NCBI GenBank assembly: GCA_947370975.1
Contig: CANBNG010000021.1
Location: forward strand, 9,068 to 73,067
Origin: Beijerinckiaceae bacterium
GTDB lineage: Bacteria; Pseudomonadota; Alphaproteobacteria; Rhizobiales; Beijerinckiaceae
Length of the DNA: 64,000 bases
Direction: 5' to 3'
A model generated the notes under the pieces. That model worked only from the letters and a program-made list of their open reading frames with translations, searched no databases and was not told where the DNA came from. The position numbers and the translations under genes are program-made. Positions within the stretch are counted from its first letter, which is position 1. Every line of letters begins with the position of its first letter. Below, one piece after another: positions 16,054 to 25,800 of the stretch.

Positions 16054-16415
16054 GAGGTTTGCTCCCGGTCGATCTCTTGTGCTCGGCGCAACCGCTGCAT
16101 CATCAGCTCGATATCGCTCCTGGGTGTGCTCACGCCCGACTTCGACTTTTTCTGGAATGCATGCAGGACGTAAACGCCGGAGGCGAAACGAACGGTGTAG
16201 ATTGTTCGGAACGTGTCGCCGTTGTGGTCCTGCAAAATCTCGATCACACCGGGGCCAGCGCCCTTCATGATCTTCGTCTTGATGTGACGATCTCCAGATT
16301 GCGCCAGAAAGAGCCCGAAACCCATTCGGGACTGAACCTCCGCCGGGAAGGTGCAAAAGTCCTTGCGGCTCGAGCCGACCCACACGAGCATTTTCAGGAG
16401 AATGTCATCGACCAT
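16050..16415 (-). CDS. RelE/ParE-superfamily toxin (Gp49-like)
   Basis: 121 aa. KDFCTFPAEVQSRMGFGLFLAQSGDRHIKTKIMKGAGPGVIEILQDHNGDTFRTIYTVRFASGVYVLHAFQKKSKSG is the Gp49/HigB pattern: helical N terminus, beta sheet ending in YVLHAFQKKSK with the conserved basic residues needed for ribosome-dependent mRNA cleavage. Co-translated with the XRE antitoxin. The promoter found upstream places the transcript start almost at the ATG, so the true start could be Met9 at 16391. Confidence 0.87.
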   Translation of the reverse strand: MVDDILLKMLVWVGSSRKDFCTFPAEVQSRMGFGLFLAQSGDRHIKTKIMKGAGPGVIEILQDHNGDTFRTIYTVRFASGVYVLHAFQKKSKSGVSTPRSDIELMMQRLRRAQEIDREQTS

Positions 16416-16418
16416 GAA

Positions 16419-16446
16419 AATATAGTGATTTCACAATAATTGTCAA
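16419..16446 (-). promoter_or_regulatory. Promoter/operator of the RelE-XRE toxin-antitoxin pair
   Basis: On the minus strand, -35 TTGACA (16446-16441), a 16-nt spacer and -10 TATATT (16424-16419). A perfect palindrome ACAAT-A-ATTGT at 16433-16443 overlaps the -35 and spacer, the expected position for autorepression by the antitoxin complex. The predicted start site near 16412 falls at the toxin ATG, suggesting a leaderless message. Confidence 0.6.
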
Positions 16447-16512
16447 TATGGATGATCATCTACCTCTGGTGCCGGATTGCCAAGCGCCGCGGCGGCTCCT
16501 AAAAAGCAGGTC

Positions 16513-17625
16513 ATGTCGCACAACACTTTTGGCCACCTTTTCCGCGTCACCACCTACGGCGAGAGCCATGGGCCGGCGATTGGCTGCATCGTCGATGGCG
16601 TTCCGCCGCGCGTGCCGATTGCGCCCGAGGATCTGCAGGTCTGGCTCGACAAGCGCCGCCCCGGCCAGTCGCGTTTCACGACGCAGCGCCAGGAACCCGA
16701 TCAGGTGAAGATCCTGTCCGGCGTCATGGCGGACGAGACCGGCCGCGTGGTCACGACGGGCGCGCCCATCGGCCTCCAGATCGACAATGTCGACCAGCGC
16801 TCCAAGGATTATGGCGAGATCGCCAAGAGCTATCGGCCGGGCCATGCCGATTACACCTATGACGCCAAATATGGCATTCGCGATTATCGCGGCGGCGGGC
16901 GTTCGTCGGCCCGCGAGACGGCGATGCGCGTGGCAGCCGGGGGCGTTGCCCGCCTGATCCTGCCCGGCGTCACCATTCGCGGCGCGCTCGTTCAGATGGG
17001 CCCGCACAAGATCGACCGGTCGCGCTTCGACTGGGCCGAGGTCGATCGCAATCCGTTTTTCTGCCCCGACGCCAAGGCCGCAGAGGATTGGGAAGTCTAT
17101 CTCGATGGCGTGCGCAAGGCGGGCTCATCCTGCGGCGCGATCATCGAACTGGTGGCTGAAGGCGTGCCAGCCGGTTGGGGTGCGCCGATCTATGGCAAGC
17201 TCGATGCGGAGCTGGCCTCTGCGCTGATGTCGATCAATGCCGTCAAGGCCGTCGAAATTGGCGACGGCATGGAATCGGCCGCGCTGACGGGCGAAGAAAA
17301 TGCCGATGAAATGCGCATGGGCGAGGACGGCAAGCCGCTGTTCCTGTCCAACCACGCTGGCGGCATTCTGGGTGGCATTTCCACCGGCCAGCCGATTGTC
17401 GCGCGCTTCGCCGTCAAGCCGACCTCCTCGATCCTGACGCTGCGCCGCTCCATAGACCGCACGGGCGCGGAGGTGGAATTGCGCACCAAGGGACGTCACG
17501 ATCCGTGCGTGGGCATTCGCGGCGTGCCGGTGGGCGAGGCCATGCTGGCCATCGTTCTGGCCGACGCCATGCTGCGCCATCGCGCTCAGATCCTGGATCC
17601 GCGCGCCTGGCCCTTCAAGGACTGA
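16513..17625 (+). CDS. aroC: Chorismate synthase
   Basis: 370 aa from ATG 16513. Converts EPSP to chorismate with reduced FMN, the last common step of aromatic amino-acid biosynthesis. All family signatures are present: GESHGPAIGCIVDGVPP near the N terminus, GGGRSSARETAMRVAAGGVAR in the middle, and LRTKGRHDPCVGIRGVPVGEAMLAIVLAD near the C terminus. In the Rhizobiales I recall, aroC follows the fabI-phosphatase pair; here 5.1 kb separates them. Confidence 0.97.
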   Translation: MSHNTFGHLFRVTTYGESHGPAIGCIVDGVPPRVPIAPEDLQVWLDKRRPGQSRFTTQRQEPDQVKILSGVMADETGRVVTTGAPIGLQIDNVDQRSKDYGEIAKSYRPGHADYTYDAKYGIRDYRGGGRSSARETAMRVAAGGVARLILPGVTIRGALVQMGPHKIDRSRFDWAEVDRNPFFCPDAKAAEDWEVYLDGVRKAGSSCGAIIELVAEGVPAGWGAPIYGKLDAELASALMSINAVKAVEIGDGMESAALTGEENADEMRMGEDGKPLFLSNHAGGILGGISTGQPIVARFAVKPTSSILTLRRSIDRTGAEVELRTKGRHDPCVGIRGVPVGEAMLAIVLADAMLRHRAQILDPRAWPFKD

Positions 17626-17635
17626 GTGCGGGCCT

Positions 17636-18595
17636 CTAGCGCGCCACCGCGCCCATCAGCATCATCACATGGGCGGCAGCCGAGCGGGCCAGACCTTCGA
17701 GGTCATAGCCCCCTTCGAGCACCGAGACGACGCGGCCCTTGGCCGTGCGACCGGCAATATCCATCAGCTTGCCGGTCGCCCAGCCGAAATCGGCTTCCAC
17801 CAGATTGATATTGCCGAGCGGATCGCGCGCATGGGCGTCAAAGCCCGCCGAGATGATGATCAGGTCGGGTGAAAAAGCTTCAACCGCTGGCAGGATGCGG
17901 GTGTTCATCGCCTGGCGGAAAGCGACCCCGTCATCGCCAGCGCGCAAGGGCGCGTTGACGATAGTGTCGAACTCGCCCGTCTCGCTGAGAGCGCCGGTGC
18001 CGGGGAAGAGCGGCATTTCATGCGTCGAGGCATAAAGCACGCTCTTGTCTGACCAGAAGATATCCTGCGTGCCATTGCCGTGATGCACGTCGAAATCCAC
18101 GATTGCGACGCGCTCGGCCCCGTGCACGGCCTGCGCATGACGCGCGGCAATGGCGACATTGTTGAAGAAGCAAAAGCCCATGGCGGTGGCGGTCTCGGCA
18201 TGGTGGCCGGGCGGGCGCGTGACGACAAAGGCATTGTCGATAGCCCCGCGCATCACCTCATCCACCCCATGGCACGCCCCGCCGACCGCGCGCAGGGCCG
18301 CGGTGAACGTGCCGGGCGACATGGCAGTGTCGCCATCGAGCCGCGTGATACCCTGATGCGGGGATGCCTCTTCCAGCGCCTCGAAATAGGCCTGCGGATG
18401 GACGCGCAAAATGGCCTCGCGCGTGCCCAGCGGTGCGGATTCGCGCAGCAGATCCTGAAATTTTTCATGCTCCAGAATGCGTTCGATCACGCGCGTGCGG
18501 TCGGGGCGCTCGGGATGGCCCGGGCCCATGTCATGGGCGAGGCAGTCGCGATGGGTAAGGACGAGTGTCGTCAAGAGTTTTGCCTGTCTGCGCAT
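17636..18595 (-). CDS. Histone-deacetylase-family (class II-like) amidohydrolase
   Basis: 319 aa from ATG 18595; an ATG at 18643 is an alternative. Motifs of the zinc deacetylase fold are in order: GHPERPDR, VVTRPPGHHAETATAMGFCFFNN with the His-His charge relay, VAIVDFDVHHGNGTQDIF with zinc-binding Asp and His, and ISAGFDAHARDPLG with the second zinc Asp. Bacterial members act on acetylpolyamines, acetylated proteins or related amides; the substrate cannot be chosen here. Convergent with aroC. Confidence 0.9.
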   Translation of the reverse strand: MRRQAKLLTTLVLTHRDCLAHDMGPGHPERPDRTRVIERILEHEKFQDLLRESAPLGTREAILRVHPQAYFEALEEASPHQGITRLDGDTAMSPGTFTAALRAVGGACHGVDEVMRGAIDNAFVVTRPPGHHAETATAMGFCFFNNVAIAARHAQAVHGAERVAIVDFDVHHGNGTQDIFWSDKSVLYASTHEMPLFPGTGALSETGEFDTIVNAPLRAGDDGVAFRQAMNTRILPAVEAFSPDLIIISAGFDAHARDPLGNINLVEADFGWATGKLMDIAGRTAKGRVVSVLEGGYDLEGLARSAAAHVMMLMGAVAR

Positions 18596-18804
18596 GTGGC
18601 GGGCGCGAGGCAAATTCTCCCGCGTGCCGCCATGTCTGTCCAATCCTTATTAGCAAATGTTTAGGCCTGTGGGAGCACACTGACCTTGCGCTGTGTCAGC
18701 TTTGCCGCACCCTCGCCTTTTCGCATATGCAGCAAAGTTTCATGCGGTGGCCGTGCTAGAAGTCCGGCACATGTTCCAAGGCGTTCGGAGCGCAGAAAAT
18801 ATCT

Positions 18805-19410
18805 ATGAAATCCAGTTCCTTCATCTCATTGGCCGCTATCTGCCTGCTCGTTGCCGGTTGCAATTTCAAGGGCGTCCCCGACCCCTCGATGTCCGACCGG
18901 GACCGCAATTTCATCGCCATGGTGCCGACCATGGAAATGAACCTCGTCTACGAGCGCTATGAGATCGACGATCCGACGGGCGAGCCGCCCGGCACCATCG
19001 TGGTCGATACGAAGATGAAGTTCCTCTATCTCGTCCTGCCGAAGGCGCGCGCCATCCGTTATGGCGTGGCGACGGGGGCCGAGGCCTATGGCTGGACCGG
19101 CACGGCAACCATCGCGCGCAAGGCCGAATGGCCACATTGGACGCCGCCTGCCGACATGGTCGCGCGCTGGCCCCATCTCAAGCCGGTGATTGCCGCAGGC
19201 GGTCTCAATGGCGGCCCTGACAATCCGCTCGGCGCCCGCGCGCTCTACCTCTACGACAAGGGCCGCGACACGCTCTATCGCATCCACGGCACCAATGAGC
19301 CGGAGACGATTGGCCACGAGGCCTCGTCCGGCTGCATCCGCATGCGCAATATCGATGTGATCGATCTCTACGCGCGCGTGCCAGCCGGAACGAAAGTCAT
19401 CGTGCGATAG
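18805..19410 (+). CDS. L,D-transpeptidase lipoprotein (ErfK/YbiS family)
   Basis: 201 aa. A lipoprotein signal ends at the lipobox VAGC (residue 19). The YkuD catalytic signature is intact: YRIHGTNEPETIGHEASSGCIRMRN, with the conserved His and the nucleophilic Cys of SSGCIRM. Such enzymes make 3-3 peptidoglycan cross-links or attach lipoproteins to the wall, in the periplasm. LYLVLPKARAIRYGVATG is the usual start of the fold. Single-gene unit. Confidence 0.93.
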   Translation: MKSSSFISLAAICLLVAGCNFKGVPDPSMSDRDRNFIAMVPTMEMNLVYERYEIDDPTGEPPGTIVVDTKMKFLYLVLPKARAIRYGVATGAEAYGWTGTATIARKAEWPHWTPPADMVARWPHLKPVIAAGGLNGGPDNPLGARALYLYDKGRDTLYRIHGTNEPETIGHEASSGCIRMRNIDVIDLYARVPAGTKVIVR

Positions 19411-19420
19411 GCAGAGACGC

Positions 19421-19612
19421 TCAGGCGGCGCGGGTTTCTTCGCGCGGGCTCTGGGACTGCGCGGGAGATGGCGCGCGGGCCTCGGGCTCCTCGCGCATGT
19501 CGAGGGCAGCGCTCACCGCCGAGATCCCGATCTCGCGATAAAGACGCGCCAGGAGTGCGCGCGCATCTTCTGTTGCGGGCGGAAGGGGCCGGGAAAAGGC
19601 TGACTCGGACAT
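19421..19612 (-). CDS. Small hypothetical protein
   Basis: 63 aa. A short helical segment (EDARALLARLYREIGISAVSAALDMREE) is followed by a Pro/Ser/Glu-rich tail. No recognised domain. It lies 10 nt from the end of the convergent L,D-transpeptidase gene. The helix pattern resembles small uncharacterised proteins of Rhizobiales, but I cannot name the family. Confidence 0.45.
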   Translation of the reverse strand: MSESAFSRPLPPATEDARALLARLYREIGISAVSAALDMREEPEARAPSPAQSQSPREETRAA

Positions 19613-19866
19613 GACAAACTCACTCGTACTAACTGGCGCCCCTGAGGCCTTTCCACTTTTGCAATAGTGGAGTTAAAGCCCGCTTAAATTGCCAGGCTTC
19701 AGCTCTATTTATATTGCGCCTGTTGCAGGTGGCGCGGCCCAAAAACCGGTTGGGGCTCCCTTTCTGACGTCAGCTTAGCCATGTCTTCATGGTTGGGCTG
19801 CATAAGGGACGTGGGCTGGCGCAAAATGAGTTTGCCGTGGCCCGATTGCGACAGGTTTTTTCATTC

Positions 19867-20583
19867 ATGCCTTTCGACGCCATTCTCTTCGACAAGGATG
19901 GAACGCTCGTCGATTTCGACCAGACCTGGGGCCCCGCCGCGCATGAGGTCATGATGACTCTCGCTGCCGGTAACGAGGCTGCCTTTCGCCGTCTTGCCGA
20001 AGTCAGCGGCTTCAATCCCCGTGACAAGCAATTTGAGCCCGATTCGCCCTTCCTCACCGGCGCGCTCGAGATTTACGGGCCGCTCTGGGCCAAGGCGCTG
20101 GGCCGTCGCGATCTCATGCGCTTGCAGGAGGAGATTGCCGGGCTGTTTCGCATCACCTCGCTGTCGTCGCTCACGCCCATCGGCCAGCCGTCTGTCTTGC
20201 TCCAAGGCCTGGCGGTCGCTGGCTTGCGGCTTGGCATCGTGTCCAACGATTCCGAAGCCTCTGTGCGTCTGCAGGCCGGGATGTTGGAGCTCACCGAATA
20301 TCTCGATTTTCTGGCGGGCCATGATTCAGGCTTTGGCGCGAAACCCGGCCCCGGCATGATCGTGGCCTTTGCGGGTCGCTTTGGCATCGCGCCCGGCCGC
20401 ATCGCGCTTGTTGGCGACACGATGCATGATGTGATGGCCGCACGCGCGGCGGGTGCAGTGTCGATTGGCGTTCTGACAGGGCCTGCCCATCACGAGGATC
20501 TGGCCCAGCACGCGGATTACATTCTCGATTGCGCCGGCGATTTGCCGGCCTTTCTGGAGGATCTTGGCGCGCGCGCGGCCTGA
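19867..20583 (+). CDS. HAD-family hydrolase (phosphoglycolate phosphatase-like)
   Basis: 238 aa from ATG 19867. HAD motif I is FDKDGTLVDF with nucleophile Asp and acid/base Asp; motif II is LGIVSNDSEA; motif III/IV is GAKPGPGMIVAF and IALVGDTMHDVMAARAAGA. The cap is helical, as in Gph-type phosphatases that hydrolyse 2-phosphoglycolate or similar small phosphates. An in-frame ATG at 19789 adds 26 residues without family similarity. Convergent with the MarR gene 2 nt away. Confidence 0.9.
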   Translation: MPFDAILFDKDGTLVDFDQTWGPAAHEVMMTLAAGNEAAFRRLAEVSGFNPRDKQFEPDSPFLTGALEIYGPLWAKALGRRDLMRLQEEIAGLFRITSLSSLTPIGQPSVLLQGLAVAGLRLGIVSNDSEASVRLQAGMLELTEYLDFLAGHDSGFGAKPGPGMIVAFAGRFGIAPGRIALVGDTMHDVMAARAAGAVSIGVLTGPAHHEDLAQHADYILDCAGDLPAFLEDLGARAA

Positions 20584-20585
20584 GC

Positions 20586-21083
20586 CTAGCCCACAGCCGC
20601 TGATTTGCGCGTGCGCCGCGGGGCGGGGGCTCCGCCCGTCTGCTCGCGCACGAGATCGCGTGTTGTCACGAGCAATTTTTCGAGCGTCGCCAGCTGGTCT
20701 GGCGGCAGCCGCCCGAGCGTATCGACGACAAAGCGGCGCTGGATCGCAATGCCGCTTTCAGCAAGGCGACGACCCTCCGCCGTCAGATAGAGCGCATGCG
20801 AGCGCTTGTCGCCGGCAATCGAGCGTCGCTCGACCAGGTTTGCGCTCTCCAGCCGGTCGATCAGGCCTGAAATATTGCCCTTGGTGACATAGAGCCGCTC
20901 GGCCAGTTCCTGCTGGCTCACGCCCTCGCGCTCGGTCAGCGTGGTCAGGACATCGCATTGGGGAACGGAGAGCCCGAGGGTGCGCACTTTCTCCGTGATC
21001 GCCAGATTGATGCGCGTTTGAAGTCGCAGCAATCGGAACCATACACGTGCAGCATCGGCCTCTTGGCTCATCATCTTCCCCAT
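20586..21083 (-). CDS. MarR-family transcriptional regulator
   Basis: 165 aa; I chose ATG 21083 because the long upstream open frame is low-quality sequence antisense to the DUF1499 gene. The winged helix is LGLSVPQCDVLTTLTEREGVSQQELAERLYVTKGNISGLIDRLESANLVERRSIAGDKRSHALYLTAEG, a textbook MarR wing with the DxR motif. The C-terminal ~25 residues are basic (APRRTRKSA). It is divergent from the DUF1499 membrane protein (94-nt gap), a likely regulatory target besides itself. Confidence 0.9.
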   Translation of the reverse strand: MGKMMSQEADAARVWFRLLRLQTRINLAITEKVRTLGLSVPQCDVLTTLTEREGVSQQELAERLYVTKGNISGLIDRLESANLVERRSIAGDKRSHALYLTAEGRRLAESGIAIQRRFVVDTLGRLPPDQLATLEKLLVTTRDLVREQTGGAPAPRRTRKSAAVG

Positions 21084-21176
21084 GATTTCGCGTTTGAACC
21101 TAGAGGTGTGCGCCGAGCCCGGCAAGGGAGGCGGGAAATTGCGCGCCGTCTGGACTGGTTGTATCAATAAAAGGGC

Positions 21177-21953
21177 ATGCGCCGCCTCATGATCGAAGAA
21201 CCCTTTTCGACAGCCGCTCTCTGGTGCCGGCGGCTGGCGCTTTTTGCTATTGCCGTGGCTGCGCTTGGCATTGGGCTCGCCAAGTTTGGCGCGATCGATC
21301 CCTTGTCCGGCCTTGCCGTTCTGGCGGCAGCCCTGCTTCTTGCCTGCGTGGCCTGTTTGTTTGGCGGGGCCGCCTTCGTTGTGATCTGGCGCAAGGGCCT
21401 GCGGGGCGCGGGCATGGCGCTGGGCGGTCTTTGCCTCGCCGTGTTGCTCCTTGGCTTTCCCGCCTGGCTCGCCCTTCAGGCCATCCGGCTGCCGGTGCAA
21501 AATGACGTCTCGACCGATCTCATCGATCCGCCCGATTTCTCGCGCTCGTCGGCAGTGCTTGCCGCGCGCGAGGGCCACGCCAATGGCGAGGCGCCCAATG
21601 CCTGGCGCGAGGTCCAGCGCCGCACCTGGCCCGACCTTCAGCCGATTGTGGTTGATCTCGACATAGGCGAGGCTTGGCAGCTGGTGCAAAGCACGGTCAC
21701 GGCCATGCGCTGGAAGGTGATCGAGCGCCAGCAACCGGGGGGCCGGCAGGGCCTTGGCCGCATCGAGGCGATTGATTATTCGCTGCTCCTCGGCTTTCCC
21801 GACGACATCACCATCCGCCTGCGCCCCGCCGCGGGGCAAACCCGCATCGACATCCGCTCCGCCTCGCGCTACGGGCGGCATGATTTTGGTGTGAATGCGA
21901 AACGCATCCAGAAATTTGCAACCGAATTGCAGGCGCAGCTCGACGCGCGGTGA
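21177..21953 (+). CDS. DUF1499 membrane protein
   Basis: 258 aa. Three hydrophobic segments in the N-terminal 105 residues (ALFAIAVAALGIGLAKFG, SGLAVLAAALLLACVACLFGGAAFVVIW, GMALGGLCLAVLLLGFPAWLAL) are followed by a DUF1499 domain: PPDFSRSS, WPDLQPIVVDLDIGEAWQLV, RIEAIDYSLLLGFPDDITIRLRP, TRIDIRSASRYGRHDFGVNAKRI. DUF1499 is widespread and of unknown function. Divergent from the marR gene, which may regulate it. Confidence 0.87.
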   Translation: MRRLMIEEPFSTAALWCRRLALFAIAVAALGIGLAKFGAIDPLSGLAVLAAALLLACVACLFGGAAFVVIWRKGLRGAGMALGGLCLAVLLLGFPAWLALQAIRLPVQNDVSTDLIDPPDFSRSSAVLAAREGHANGEAPNAWREVQRRTWPDLQPIVVDLDIGEAWQLVQSTVTAMRWKVIERQQPGGRQGLGRIEAIDYSLLLGFPDDITIRLRPAAGQTRIDIRSASRYGRHDFGVNAKRIQKFATELQAQLDAR

Positions 21954-21958
21954 GTATT

Positions 21959-22870
21959 TTAGAGCAGAAAATATTGCGCATCCTGCGTGGCTGCGCCCTT
22001 GTCGGACACGATCATCGCGCGCGCCACCAGATCTTCGAGATGGGCCAGAACCGACAACCCCGCCGCGCCATGCAACCTTGCATCGAGCCCGTCATAAATC
22101 GCAGCCACGATCTGCGGGATGTGTGTGTCGCCCTGCGCAAGACGGGCAAGAATGGCGGCCTCGCGCTGGCGGCGATGGACAGCCAGTCCGCGCACGAAAC
22201 GTTGCGGATCGCGCACAGCATCGCCGTGCCCCGGCCAATAGATGACATCGTCCCGCAGGCGCAGTTTTTCGAGCGAGGCCATGTAGTCGCTCATCTTTCC
22301 GTCGGGCGGCGCGACAATCGTCGTCGACCAGGCCATGACGTGATCGCCCGAAAACAGGCCCTTTTCCTCGGGCAGGGCAAAGGCGAGATGGTTCGAGGCA
22401 TGGCCCGGCGTGGCAATGGCCGACAGGCTGAAGCCATTGCCTGAAAAGACCTCGCCCTCGCGAAGCACCTGATCGGGACGATGGGCGAGATCATGGCTTG
22501 CATCGAGCCTGCCCGAGGGCGGCTCGGGATTGGGCACATGGGTCGCGCAGCCGATGATGGGAGCCTGCGTCAGGGCCTGCAGAAGGCGGGCAGCCGGGGA
22601 ATGGTCGCGATGGGTATGGGTGACAAGAATGGCCGCGACCTTTTCACCACCCAGCGCTGCGAGAAGGGCGCGCACATGGCTCTCGTCCTCGGGGCCGGGA
22701 TCGATCACCGCGACCTGTCCCTCGCCCACGACATAGGTGCAGGTGCCGGTAAAGGTGAAGGGCCCATGATTAGGCGCGATCATGCGGCGCACGAGCGGCG
22801 AGAGACGCGTCAGCGCGCCGGTGGGGCCGGGGCGCGAACGGTCGAAGGGAATGTCGTCCTGCGTGCTCAT
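21959..22870 (-). CDS. MBL-fold metallo-hydrolase (LACTB2-like)
   Basis: 303 aa. The metal motif HxHxDH is intact (LVTHTHRDHSPAA), with further metal ligands in TPGHASNHLAFALPEE and the His of WPGHGDAV. The C-terminal winged-helix-like tail (RQREAAILARLAQGDTHIPQIVAAIYDGLDARLHGAAGLSVLAHLEDL) matches the LACTB2-like branch, some of which are RNA endonucleases. Cytosolic. It lies 25 nt from the dnaE2 stop on the same strand, but probably is not part of the SOS cassette. Confidence 0.88.
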   Translation of the reverse strand: MSTQDDIPFDRSRPGPTGALTRLSPLVRRMIAPNHGPFTFTGTCTYVVGEGQVAVIDPGPEDESHVRALLAALGGEKVAAILVTHTHRDHSPAARLLQALTQAPIIGCATHVPNPEPPSGRLDASHDLAHRPDQVLREGEVFSGNGFSLSAIATPGHASNHLAFALPEEKGLFSGDHVMAWSTTIVAPPDGKMSDYMASLEKLRLRDDVIYWPGHGDAVRDPQRFVRGLAVHRRQREAAILARLAQGDTHIPQIVAAIYDGLDARLHGAAGLSVLAHLEDLVARAMIVSDKGAATQDAQYFLL

Positions 22871-22895
22871 GGCGCGAATATAGGCCTGTCGCCGC

Positions 22896-25800
22896 TCAAT
22901 GGAAATTGCGCCCGCGCGGCATCACGCGCCGCGCCTCTTCCGCCGCCTGACGTTCGGGGACGACCTCTGCCTTTTGCGGGCCGATGAGCCTTGGCGCCGC
23001 CGGCGGATGCGCCGTCTTTTCGCGCGTCTGCGGACGCTTGACCTCGTCAGCGCGCGCGAGCCCCGAAATGGCGCTGCCCTGCAGGGAAAGCAGGCTCAGC
23101 ATGGGGGTGAGATCCTCGCAGTCTTCGGCAACGATATGGATGACGCCGGCCTCATTCTGCACGCGGCCCCGGATGGCGACAAAACGCGCGCCGATGACAA
23201 TGGCGCGCTGGGCCTCAAAAATTTTCGGCCAGACAATCGCATTGGCAACGCCGGTCTCGTCCTCGATTGTCATGAAGACCACGCCCTTGGCCGAACCCGG
23301 CCGCTGGCGCACCAGCACGAGACCGGCCACCGTCACCAGCGGCAAGCGCCACGAGGCGACACGCGTTGCGCTGAGCGGCGTCGAAACGCGCGCGAGATCG
23401 GCGGTGCGCAAAATGCGCCGCCGGTCGAGTTCGCCGCGCAGGAAGGAGACCGGATGGGCTTTGAGCGAAAGTGAAAGATGGCGGTAATCCTCAACCACAT
23501 GTTCGCCGAGCGGCATGGGTGGCAGCTGCGCATCGGGTTCAAGCTCCAGACTGTCCGCGCCGCGAAACAGCGGCAGGTCATCCTTGTCGCCCGCGCGGTT
23601 GAGCCCGCGCACGGCCCAGAGCGCATCGCGCCGCTCAAGGCCGAGTGAACGAAAGGCATCGGCCTCAGCCAGATGTTCGAGCACGGCGGGCGAGAGGCCT
23701 GTGCGCAGCCAGAGATCGCGCACGGAATCATAGCCCTTGCCGCGTTTGGCCACGAGCCTCTCCATATCCTCCTCGCGCAGGCCCTTGATCTGGCGAAAGC
23801 CGATGCGCAGGGCGTGATGGGCGTGAATGAAGGCGCGCTGGCTTTCATGTTTGGGATGCAGGCGCTGGCCCGCACTTTCGCGCCGCTCCAGCCCATTGTC
23901 CCAATGCGAGAAGTTGATATCGACCTCGCGCGCCTCGACGCCATGTTCGCACGCATCGCGCAGAATTTGCGCGGGCGCATAAAAGCCCATGGGCTGCGCA
24001 TTCATCAGCGCGCAGGCAAAGACATCCGGGTAGCGGCATTTCATCCAGGCCGAAGCATAGACGAGCAGCGCGAAAGAGGCCGCGTGGCTTTCAGGAAAAC
24101 CATAGGTGCCAAACCCCTCGATCTGGCGGAAACAGGCCTCTGCAAATTCACGCTCATAGCCGCGCGCTGCCATGCCCTCGACCATTTTCGTGTGAAACGT
24201 TCCGATGGTGCCAACCTTCTTGAATGTCGCCATGGCGCGGCGCAATTGATCGGCCTCCGAGGGCGTGAAGCCTGCCGCGACAATGGCGATCTTCATCGCC
24301 TGTTCCTGAAACAGCGGCACGCCGAGCGTCTTGCCGAGCACGCCTTCAAGTTCTGCCGATGGATAAACGACTTTTTCAAGCCCCTGCCGCCGGCGCAGAT
24401 AGGGATGCACCATGTCGCCCTGGATGGGGCCGGGGCGCACAATGGCAACTTCGATGACGAGATCGTAAAACGCAGCGGGCTTCAAGCGCGGCAGCATGGA
24501 CATTTGTGCGCGGCTCTCGATCTGGAACACGCCGATCGTGTCGGCGCGCGAGATCATCTCGTAGACGCAGCGTTCTTCCGACGGGATGGTGGCCAGCGTC
24601 AGGTTGCGGCCGTAATGCCTGCGCAACAGATCGAACCCCTTGCGCAGGCACGACAGCATGCCGAGCGCCAGCACGTCGATCTTGAGAATGCCCAGTGAAT
24701 CGAGGTCGTCCTTGTCCCATTCAATTGTCGTGCGATCCTCCATCGCGGCATTGGCGACGGGCACCACCTCATCGAGCCGCGCGCGGGTGATGACAAAGCC
24801 GCCCGTATGTTGCGAGAGGTGGCGCGGAAAGCCCTTGAGTTCCTCGGCAAGGGCGATGGCCTGTTTCAGCCGGGGCTCGTCAGGATCAAAGCCAAGGCGA
24901 CGGATCTCGCCGTCTTCGAGATTGGCCGCCCCTGAAAGTGCGCTCACACTATCGTCTGAAAAGCCGAATGCCTTGCCGACATCGCGGATGGCCGAACGCG
25001 AGCGATAGGAAATGACTGTGGCCGTGAGGCCCGCGCGCAAACGCCCGTAGCGATTGTAAATATATTGCATCACCTCTTCGCGCCGCTCGTGCTCGAAATC
25101 GACATCGATATCGGGCGGCTCCTTGCGCTCTGGCGAGATGAAACGCTCGAAGAGGAGATCATGTTTTGTGGGGTCGACCTCGGTGATGCCAAGGCAGAAA
25201 CAGATGGTGGAATTGGCCGCCGAGCCGCGCCCCTGGCACAAGATGCCGCGCCCGCGTGCAAAGCGCACAATGTCATGCACGGTCAGGAAATAGGCCGCAT
25301 ATTTCATCTGCGCGACAAGCTGCAATTCATGCAGGATGATGGCGCGGATCTTGTCGGGCACGCCGTCTGGATAGCGGAAGGCCGCGCCCTCCCAGGCAAA
25401 ATGGGTCAGCGCCTCTTGTTCATCGGCAAAGCCTGCCCGCAATTCATCGGGATATTCATAGGCAAGTTGATCGAGCGAAAAGGCGATGCCTTTGAGAAAG
25501 GCCTGCGTCTGCGCAATGGCCTCGGGCGCTTCACGAAAGATTCGCGCCATTTCACGTGGGCTTTTGAGATGCCGCTCGGCATTGACGGCAAGGCGCGTGC
25601 CGGCATGATCGATGGTTGCGCCCGTGCGCACGCAGGTGAGAATATCAGCCAGCGGACGGCGCGCGGCGTTGTGCATATGCACATCATTGGTGGCCAGAAG
25701 CGGCAGGCGCAGCCTGGCTGCAAGCCCGTGCCGCGCCATCAGGCTGCGCCGCATCGCGCGGCCATAGGTCATGGCGGCGGCAATCCAGACGCGGCCGGGC

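Noticed and set aside
21084..21881. A long N-terminal extension of the MarR regulator
   Set aside because: The extension is antisense to the DUF1499 gene, basic and motif-free; ATG 21083 fits the family length.
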